Shown here: in pieces, positions 1 through 5,552 of the stretch | Layout of the letters: every line of letters starts with the position of its first letter | Position numbering within the stretch: position 1 is the first letter of the stretch | Source: Acetobacteraceae bacterium | Lineage (GTDB): Bacteria > Pseudomonadota > Alphaproteobacteria > Acetobacterales > Acetobacteraceae | Length of the DNA stretch: 6,381 nucleotides | Direction: 5' to 3' | NCBI GenBank assembly: GCA_947475475.1 | Contig: CANJOG010000123.1 | Location: 1-6,381 of the forward strand | The notes under the pieces: model-generated | What the model was told of the DNA's origin: nothing | Databases searched by the model: none | Seen by the model: only the letters and a program-made list of their open reading frames with translations | Translations under genes and position numbers: made by a program

Positions 1-747
1 CCGCTGCAGGCGCGTTATCCGACACGAGGATTTGCCGCGCATCAGACGATTCAGGGGAGCACCGCACTCGTCATTGACGCGCTACTGGCCGAGCTCGGCG
101 CCGTTTCAGCCAATCCGCATCGCAGTGAAACTGCCCAGCTTTGCGCCGCCATTCGCGCCCAGGGCGTCGTCGATCTCGCCAATCCGCCGGCACAGATGAC
201 CATGGCCTGGGTCAGCGCCTGCCTCGATGCGGCACGCGCGCCGGACTCGATCCTCGTCAATGAATACCCATTGGTCCGCAGCACCATGCGCGTGGAACTG
301 CCAGGCACGTTTCTGGGAAGTTCGCCTGCAGGTGCGCTCGGCTGGGGCCTGCCTGCCGCACTCGGCGCCAAACTCGCCGCGCCAGGGCGCGAGGTGATCG
401 CAGCGCTGGGCGATGGCTGTCACATCTTCGCCAATCCAGTCGCCTGTCACCAGATCGCCGCGGCCGAGAAAATTCCTGTGCTCAACGTTATCTTCAACAA
501 TCAACGATGGGGCGCGGTGGAGCGTGCAACGCGGGCCATGTATCCGGACGGCTCCGCCACACGCGCCAACCGCATGCCGCTGACGAGCCTGAGGCCAGCG
601 CCAGATTTCGCCCGCATCGCCGAGGCCTGCGGTCTTTATGGCGCCCAGGTCGCGGATCCCGCAGCCCTTCCAGCAGCGTTGCAAGCGGCGCTGGAGGTTG
701 TGCGCGGAGAGGGCCGTTCCGCTGTTCTCGACGTCCTATGCGTTTGA
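1..747 (+). CDS. ThDP-dependent enzyme, acetolactate synthase/benzoylformate decarboxylase-like, C-terminal part (5' end outside window)
   Basis: The frame is open from the first base and stops at TGA 745-747, giving 248 visible residues; an ATG at 196 is internal, because conserved-looking coding sequence continues upstream of it. The visible part carries the end of the central domain and the ThDP-binding PP domain. The cofactor motif is clear: GDG at visible residues 137-139, then 26 residues, then NN at 166-167, which fits the GDG-X(24-27)-NN rule for binding the Mg-diphosphate. An NEYP segment (87-90) and a GSSPAGALGWGLPAALG stretch just before the motif are typical of this superfamily's PP domain. 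Such enzymes decarboxylate 2-keto acids or join them, in the cytoplasm. The N-terminal PYR domain with the catalytic Glu lies outside the window, so the reaction cannot be named. The gene converges on the minus-strand operon and may be functionally unrelated to it. Confidence 0.9.
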   Translation, partial: PLQARYPTRGFAAHQTIQGSTALVIDALLAELGAVSANPHRSETAQLCAAIRAQGVVDLANPPAQMTMAWVSACLDAARAPDSILVNEYPLVRSTMRVELPGTFLGSSPAGALGWGLPAALGAKLAAPGREVIAALGDGCHIFANPVACHQIAAAEKIPVLNVIFNNQRWGAVERATRAMYPDGSATRANRMPLTSLRPAPDFARIAEACGLYGAQVADPAALPAALQAALEVVRGEGRSAVLDVLCV

Positions 748-1422
748 GCGGCCGGCCCGCAGCGCACCAATAAGCTCGTCACTCGCACGCACATCGCCAA
801 AAGCGGCGAGGAAAGTCGTCAGTGCAGCATGATGTGACGCGTCATCGCGGGCGGCATTGGCGTCTTCCACCATGACCGCGCGAAAATCGGTCATGACGGC
901 ATCGCGTGCCGAGGAATCGCAGCACACATTGGTCATGCAACCCGCCACCAGGACAGTATCGATGCCGCGCCCGCGCAGTATTGCGGGCAGCGTGCTGGTA
1001 CCTGGCAAAAATGCCGAAAGCCGGTATTTCGGCACCACCACATCGCCGGGCCGAACATCCAGTTCCGGCCAGAGTGCGTGCAACTCCGCGCCCTGCTGCA
1101 GGGCCGCCAGGATGCGCGCGGAGAGATCGGGGGCAACGATGTTGTCGAAAAATATTGGCCAGCCCCCGGCTTCGAACGTCGCCTGAACCCAGGCCACGGT
1201 GCCGCCGAGTTCGCGCACAGCCTCAGCAAGTTTATTCACCACGGGCACGATCTCGCGCGCCGCAGGCACTTCCGAGGGAGCGCCCGATTCCATGAAAGCG
1301 CGCTGCAAGTCGATCACCACCAGTGCCGTGCGGCGTGGGTCGAACCGGTCATAGACATGAGGCCGCCCCCGCCGCGCGGCGATGGCGGCAACCATATCCT
1401 CCGGCAGGGGCGCGTGCGGCAC
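736..1422 (-). CDS. Isochorismatase-like cysteine hydrolase
   Basis: This is a 228-residue protein of the isochorismatase-like family, cytoplasmic enzymes that cleave amide, ureide or similar bonds (the family includes N-carbamoylsarcosine amidase, biuret hydrolase, RutB and nicotinamidase). The expected Asp-Lys-Cys triad is visible: D38 in ALVVIDLQ, K132 in VVPKYRLSAF and C167 in GCMTNVCCDSSARDA; C168 follows directly. I chose the GTG at 1422-1420 because it lies one base after the stop of the upstream gene and gives the N-terminal helix before the ARRG(R)xHV segment common in this subfamily. The alternative ATG at 1395 would remove nine residues and has a GGAGG placed too close (2 bases) to serve it. 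The open frame continues upstream to 1725, but that part overlaps the substrate-binding protein gene and is not credible coding. The gene is last in the operon, and its last 12 bases overlap the end of the converging ThDP gene. The substrate is unknown. Confidence 0.9.
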   Translation of the reverse strand: MPHAPLPEDMVAAIAARRGRPHVYDRFDPRRTALVVIDLQRAFMESGAPSEVPAAREIVPVVNKLAEAVRELGGTVAWVQATFEAGGWPIFFDNIVAPDLSARILAALQQGAELHALWPELDVRPGDVVVPKYRLSAFLPGTSTLPAILRGRGIDTVLVAGCMTNVCCDSSARDAVMTDFRAVMVEDANAARDDASHHAALTTFLAAFGDVRASDELIGALRAGRSNA

Positions 1423-1423
1423 G

Positions 1424-2533
1424 TCAGAATTCCGTCTTGTAATTGCGCGCGGCAGCATCGATCGGCCCGCGATCGAATTCGTTCGCGGCCTTGGTGAACT
1501 GATCGGTGAAGTAGCTCGACGGATCGCCGGCTTCATCGAGTTGGCCGGTGCGCTTGAGGTAATCCTGCAGGAAGCTCCAGTTGCGCTCGCTCTGCCCTCC
1601 CCAGATGCGCGCAGGCGGCTTCGGCACATCCGCCAGGTCCATTCCCATGTCGTGCAACTGGCCGAGAATCTGCCTTGTATCGTTCTCGAAGGCGACACGC
1701 GCATCGATGCGCGTATTGATCGCATCCGGATAGCGCTGGCGGTAAGCCTGTGCCGCCGCTTTCGGATTGACCATGGTAAATTCAGATGCCTTAGCCAGGC
1801 CGCGCAGCATTTTTGCTACTGCATCGCCCTGCTGGGCGATGACCTGGTCAGTGGAGGCGACAATGAAGGAATAGAGATTGGCCTCCCAGGGCGCTGGCGG
1901 CACATAGCGCAGCTTCACGCCCATGTTTTCGATGCCGACGAAAGCCCCGCGCCACAGCAGGATCGCATCTACCTGGCGCGATTGCAGTGCCTGCGCCGCC
2001 GTGGCGCCGAAGCCCACCGCAATCGTGGCAAAATCCTTCTCCGGATTCAGCCCGGCCTCTTCGGCGCGCGCCTTGACGTAGAGCACGCCGCCGGATGCAA
2101 GGCTTACCACGCCGAGCTTTTTGCCCTTCAGGTCAGCAAAGTTCTGAATGGGCGAGTCCGGCAAGGTGCCAACCGCCCAGGAGAAAATGGTCCCAATACT
2201 GGCAATTGAGCGGATCGTCTGCTTCTGCTTGACCCGCGCCACAATCACCGGCTCCGGGTTGATGACGCCTGCCTGCACCTGGCCGGCGGCCAGGAGTTGG
2301 ATCACCTGTCCCGAGCCCTGGGTCAGGACGATGTTCACATCAAGCCCTTCCTCCTTCCAGTAACCGAGCTGGTCGGCCACGTAGAGATAGGGATAGGCCG
2401 GCGTCATCGTCTGTGACGACATTGCCAGGTTGAACTTCACCGGATCAGCTGCGTTTCCAATCCGCGGCAGTGCAGCGAGACCCAGCAGCCCGGCACCCAA
2501 TCCGCGCCGCCCGATCGTGAATGTGTCAGTCAT
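1424..2533 (-). CDS. ABC transporter periplasmic substrate-binding protein, NitT/TauT (NMT1/SsuA-like) family
   Basis: The 369-residue protein has an export signal, then an NMT1/SsuA-like periplasmic binding fold. The signal has a twin arginine at 9-10 (GRRGLGAG), a hydrophobic stretch to about 22 and a likely cleavage site after GNA at 28, so Tat export is plausible, although Sec cannot be ruled out. Family features include the N-terminal YLYVADQLGYWKEEGLDV segment, the GSGQVIQLLAAGQVQAGV segment that follows, and the LKGKKLGVVSLASGG loop of the ligand cleft. I chose the ATG at 2533 because a GGAGG lies 10 bases upstream; the in-frame TTG at 2542 sits almost on top of that Shine-Dalgarno sequence. 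It is somewhat longer than many family members (about 320-340 residues). It would capture the ligand and deliver it to the permease and ATPase encoded just upstream. Relatives bind taurine, sulfonates, nitrate, pyrimidines and other small ligands, so the substrate cannot be inferred. Confidence 0.93.
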   Translation of the reverse strand: MTDTFTIGRRGLGAGLLGLAALPRIGNAADPVKFNLAMSSQTMTPAYPYLYVADQLGYWKEEGLDVNIVLTQGSGQVIQLLAAGQVQAGVINPEPVIVARVKQKQTIRSIASIGTIFSWAVGTLPDSPIQNFADLKGKKLGVVSLASGGVLYVKARAEEAGLNPEKDFATIAVGFGATAAQALQSRQVDAILLWRGAFVGIENMGVKLRYVPPAPWEANLYSFIVASTDQVIAQQGDAVAKMLRGLAKASEFTMVNPKAAAQAYRQRYPDAINTRIDARVAFENDTRQILGQLHDMGMDLADVPKPPARIWGGQSERNWSFLQDYLKRTGQLDEAGDPSSYFTDQFTKAANEFDRGPIDAAARNYKTEF

Positions 2534-2543
2534 AATCGCCAAT

Positions 2544-2548
2544 CCTCC
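2544..2548 (-). promoter_or_regulatory. Ribosome binding site of the substrate-binding protein gene
   Basis: A perfect GGAGG on the minus strand, 10 bases upstream of the ATG at 2533, in the 18-base gap after the permease stop. It decides for this ATG over the in-frame TTG nine bases upstream. It is the strongest Shine-Dalgarno sequence visible in the operon, which fits a binding protein that must be made in excess over the membrane components. Confidence 0.75.
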
Positions 2549-2551
2549 GTG

Positions 2552-3373
2552 TCAGGCTCGTACCATGGACGAGCTGGTTTGCTTCCAGAAAATCACGCGC
2601 GCCTGGATTGCCGTCACGGCCCAGTGCAACAAGGTGCCGATGACGGCAAGCACGATCAGCACAGCGAAGATGCCCGCTGTGTCGAGATTGAAATTATATT
2701 GCATGATCAGATAGCCGAGCCCTGCCTGGGCGCCGACGAATTCCGCCACAATGGCGCCGATCACGGCAAGCACGATGGCGATATCCAGGCCGGCGAACAG
2801 AAACGGCAGGGAGGCCGGCAATTTCACGAGAAGGAATCTGTCGCGCCGGGAGGCACCGAATGCCGACATCATTTCCAGCAGGCTCGCCTCCGCCGCCGCC
2901 AGGCCTTCGATCATGTTCACGACAACAGGAAAGAAGGCGATTGTCGCGGCAATCGCGATTTTCGATCCAATTCCAAATCCGAGCCAGATCACAAAAAGTG
3001 GCGCGATGGCCACCTTCGGCACGGTCTGGAACGCAACGATATAGGGATAGAGGACGTCTCGCAGAATTCGACTTTCGGCTATCAGCACACCGAGAATTGC
3101 GCCTACCACTGCCCCGATGCCGAACCCGGCCAGCGTCTCGATCATTGTCACCCGCAAATGCGGCCAGAAAGTTCCTCGCCCAAACAGACCATCCACCAAC
3201 GCCAGCACCACATCTCCCGGTGCCGGCGCGATCAGCACGTTCACTGCGAGATAACGCACCGATAGATGCCATGCGGCCATGAGCAGCACGAACACAATGA
3301 GGCTGATGGCAATGCGCCGCCGCAACTCTGCCCGCCCCCGGCGGGCGCGCTCAGTGGATATCGCCGCGGGCAT
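2552..3373 (-). CDS. ABC transporter permease, NitT/TauT (SsuC/TauC-like) family
   Basis: This 273-residue inner-membrane protein is of the BPD-type permease family and of normal length. An Arg-rich cytoplasmic N-terminus (residues 10-20) precedes a first membrane segment at about 21-38. Further hydrophobic segments lie at about 80-100, 112-133, 136-155, 190-212 and 232-252, six in all as the family expects. The EAA-type coupling loop that docks on the ATPase is at about 168-190 (MMSAFGASRRDRF then LP twice), with the conserved Gly at 173. The start ATG overlaps the ATPase gene by 23 bases, and a GAGG lies 8 bases upstream (3382-3385), inside the ATPase gene. The protein presumably forms a homodimeric channel with two copies of the adjacent ATPase. 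Confidence 0.94.
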   Translation of the reverse strand: MPAAISTERARRGRAELRRRIAISLIVFVLLMAAWHLSVRYLAVNVLIAPAPGDVVLALVDGLFGRGTFWPHLRVTMIETLAGFGIGAVVGAILGVLIAESRILRDVLYPYIVAFQTVPKVAIAPLFVIWLGFGIGSKIAIAATIAFFPVVVNMIEGLAAAEASLLEMMSAFGASRRDRFLLVKLPASLPFLFAGLDIAIVLAVIGAIVAEFVGAQAGLGYLIMQYNFNLDTAGIFAVLIVLAVIGTLLHWAVTAIQARVIFWKQTSSSMVRA

Positions 3374-4118
3374 TGAACAGGCCTCGTAAATGTCCGGTCA
3401 GTCGGCCAAAGCCGGGATCGGCCATGATGCCGAGATCGCGCGGCCTCGGCAGGTCCACTTCGACAATCTCCTGCACCTTGCCGGGGCGTGGCGTCATCAC
3501 CACCACGCGGTCGGCAAGGAACACGGCTTCGGGGATGCTGTGGGTGACGAACACCACCGTCTTTTGGCTGCCTGACCAGATGCGGAGAAGTTCGAGATTC
3601 ATGGTCTCCCGTGTCATGGCGTCCAGCGCACCGAACGGCTCGTCCATCAGGATCGTGGATGGATCATGCACAAGCGCCCGGCAGATTGCAACGCGCTGCT
3701 GCATGCCGCCAGAGAGTTCCGCCGGATAACGGCTGGCAAAGTCGGCAATGCCGGCGACGTCCAGAAGCGCGCGGGCGCGATCGATATAGTCCGCCCGCTT
3801 CCGCCGCTGCACGCGGATTGGAATCATCACGTTTTCCAGCACGGTCTTCCATGGCAGCAGCCGCGCATCCTGGAAGACCATTCCAACATCATAGCGCGAT
3901 TCTGCAACCGGCTTTCCATTCACCAGCACGCTGCCACCGGTTTGTGCGAGCAGCCCGGCGATGACTTTCAGCAGCGTGCTCTTGCCGCAACCGCTTGGCC
4001 CCAGCAGGGCGACAAAGGAGCCACTCGCGACTGAAAGATTGATGCCGGACAGGGCATGCACCGTGCCGCCATCCATCGTGTCGAAGCGCTGCTCGACGCC
4101 GGAAATCTCGATACCCAT
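3351..4118 (-). CDS. ABC transporter ATP-binding protein, NitT/TauT (SsuB/TauB-like) family
   Basis: The 255-residue cytoplasmic ATPase has every motif of a working ABC nucleotide-binding domain in order: Walker A GPSGCGKST at 40-48, Q-loop Gln at 83 (VFQD), signature LSGGMQQR at 135-142, Walker B ILMDE at 156-160 followed by the D-loop GALD, and the switch His at 193 (VTHS). The segment DARLLPW after the Q-loop is characteristic of the nitrate/sulfonate/taurine importers, which agrees with the adjacent permease and binding protein. The ATG at 4118 is three bases after the stop of amidohydrolase copy A. I see no good Shine-Dalgarno sequence in front of it, so translation is probably coupled to the upstream gene. 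Confidence 0.95.
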   Translation of the reverse strand: MGIEISGVEQRFDTMDGGTVHALSGINLSVASGSFVALLGPSGCGKSTLLKVIAGLLAQTGGSVLVNGKPVAESRYDVGMVFQDARLLPWKTVLENVMIPIRVQRRKRADYIDRARALLDVAGIADFASRYPAELSGGMQQRVAICRALVHDPSTILMDEPFGALDAMTRETMNLELLRIWSGSQKTVVFVTHSIPEAVFLADRVVVMTPRPGKVQEIVEVDLPRPRDLGIMADPGFGRLTGHLRGLFNARGDIH

Positions 4119-4121
4119 CGT

Positions 4122-5552
4122 TCAGTGCGCACCACAACAAATCGGATCGAAGGAAACCCCGCCCGGCAGCACGCCGCGTGATTGCGCAAGCTCCCACAGC
4201 CTTGCGCAGGCGGCTTCCACTTGCGGCCGCAGCGCATCGAGATCGAGCCCCGCCAGTTTCCCGTTGCGCACCACTGCCTCGCCATCCACCAGCGTATGCC
4301 GGATGTCGGACGCGCTGCCGTAATAGACCAGCGCACGCACCGGATCGAAGACCGGCGCCACGAAAGGCGATTGCAGCGAAACCACCATTACATCGCCCCG
4401 CGCGCCAGGCTCCAGCCGGCCAAGATCAGGCCGCCCCAACGCCCGCGCCGCGCCATGCGTCGCCGCCACCAGCGCCTGCTGGGCCGTTGGCTGCCCGACC
4501 TTACCGCCGCGAATCTTGCCCAGCAGACAGGCCAGCTTCAGGTCCAGAATCAGATCATGCGAGAAGCTATCGGTCGCAATCGCGACATTCACGCCGGCGG
4601 CGAGGAATTCCTGGAATGGTGAGGTGATCGCCTCCTTCGCCTTGCGGTAGGAACAATGCACCACATGCGTGCCGCTCGCTGCCAGCAGCGCAATATCGGC
4701 CTCGTCTACGTAGGTCACATGGGTCGCCATCACATCGGGGCCGAGGAAGCCGATATCGTGCAGGTAACGCACGGGCGAGGTGCCGTGCCGCGCCTGCACA
4801 GTGCGCACCTCGGAGAGATGCTGGGCCAGATGCAGATGGGCATGAATGCCGCGCGCCGCACATTCCTGCTTGGTGGCGCGTAGGATTTCCTCGGGCACGG
4901 TATCGGGACCATGCGGCGACAGATGCACGCGCAGCCGCCCGTCCAGCCCGCCATTATGCGTCTCGTGCAGCCGCAGCGCCGCGGCAAAGGCGCCGGCCAC
5001 ATCGCCAGGATCGCCCTTGACGATCTTCCCGCCCTGCATGCTGCCGATGGCTCCCACACGGTTCGGATAGGTCAGGCCAAGCTGCGCCCGAAAACCGAGC
5101 TGCTTCGCCACATCAAGCCATTGCAGATGCATGCCGTGCTCTTCGGCGACGATCATCTCAGCAATCAGTGTGGTTGCACCGCCGAGCAACATCTCCGCGG
5201 CGTCCCAGGCGAGCAGCGCGCCGAATTCGTCGCGTGTCAGCTCTTCCAGTCCGAAGCGCAGCAACCCACCGAGATTATGATAGAAGGCGGCATCCGGATT
5301 GATCTCCAGATCCTCCGCCACGCCGCGCGCCCGGGCGGTGGCACCTGGATGCACATGCGCATTCACGAGGCCGGGCGCCACCAGACAGCCACCGGCGTCG
5401 ATTTCCGTGTCCCAGCGGCCCTGATAATTTGGCTCGATCGCCGCGATGACTCCGTCGGCGATCACCACGTCGGCGCGCTGCACGCGCGGTGCCGCCCCAC
5501 CGGTCCAGACAGTGCCGCCACGTATGAGGGTGATGCGCGCGGTGTCGCTCAT
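4122..5552 (-). CDS. Amidohydrolase copy A, deaminase/chlorohydrolase-like Zn enzyme (complete)
   Basis: This 476-residue cytoplasmic protein belongs to the COG0402-type amidohydrolases (relatives: S-adenosylhomocysteine/MTA deaminase, TrzN, AtzB, guanine deaminase). An N-terminal beta-sandwich (about 5-58) leads to the TIM barrel, with C-terminal strands returning at about 380-435. Predicted metal ligands are H66 and H68 (NAHVHP), H241 (HLHLAQ) and D328 (ATDSFSHD); H278 (ATHVTYVDEADI) matches the conserved active-site His. Residue 244 is Gln where SAH/MTA deaminases and TrzN have the catalytic Glu, so its chemistry may differ. Members remove amino or similar groups from ring carbons; the substrate here is unknown. 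The ATG at 5552 is supported by GGAG 7 bases upstream and by ATGA overlap with the stop of copy B. The open frame extends to 5618 but only into sequence encoding copy B. The C-terminal tail (FDPICCGAH) is the one part clearly unlike copy B. Confidence 0.93.
   Translation of the reverse strand: MSDTARITLIRGGTVWTGGAAPRVQRADVVIADGVIAAIEPNYQGRWDTEIDAGGCLVAPGLVNAHVHPGATARARGVAEDLEINPDAAFYHNLGGLLRFGLEELTRDEFGALLAWDAAEMLLGGATTLIAEMIVAEEHGMHLQWLDVAKQLGFRAQLGLTYPNRVGAIGSMQGGKIVKGDPGDVAGAFAAALRLHETHNGGLDGRLRVHLSPHGPDTVPEEILRATKQECAARGIHAHLHLAQHLSEVRTVQARHGTSPVRYLHDIGFLGPDVMATHVTYVDEADIALLAASGTHVVHCSYRKAKEAITSPFQEFLAAGVNVAIATDSFSHDLILDLKLACLLGKIRGGKVGQPTAQQALVAATHGAARALGRPDLGRLEPGARGDVMVVSLQSPFVAPVFDPVRALVYYGSASDIRHTLVDGEAVVRNGKLAGLDLDALRPQVEAACARLWELAQSRGVLPGGVSFDPICCGAH
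4153..4960. repeat. Tandem direct repeat, unit 1 (within amidohydrolase copy A)
   Basis: This matches 5574-6381 at a constant offset of 1421 bases with no insertion or deletion. By hand alignment I count 31 substitutions in 808 bases, about 96% identity. Similarity ends sharply at 4153, just before the C-terminal tail codons. The repeat almost certainly continues to the right through the rest of copy A, but its partner lies beyond the window. Confidence 0.95.

Noticed and set aside
750..757. Perfect 8-base palindrome GGCCGGCC near the convergent gene ends, considered as a terminator or operator
   Set aside because: It is too short for a stable hairpin, has no T-tract on either side and lies inside the cysteine hydrolase coding sequence; such palindromes are expected by chance at this GC content.
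1423..1725. Upstream extension of the cysteine hydrolase frame, giving a 329-residue protein
   Set aside because: The extra 101 residues overlap the substrate-binding protein gene, are Arg/Ser-rich without family similarity, and the normal family length is reached from the GTG at 1422.
1382..2209. Long plus-strand open frame (275 codons) opposite the substrate-binding protein gene
   Set aside because: It is antisense to a gene with clear family motifs. High GC with biased third positions routinely leaves open frames on the opposite strand, and its translation shows no recognisable domain.
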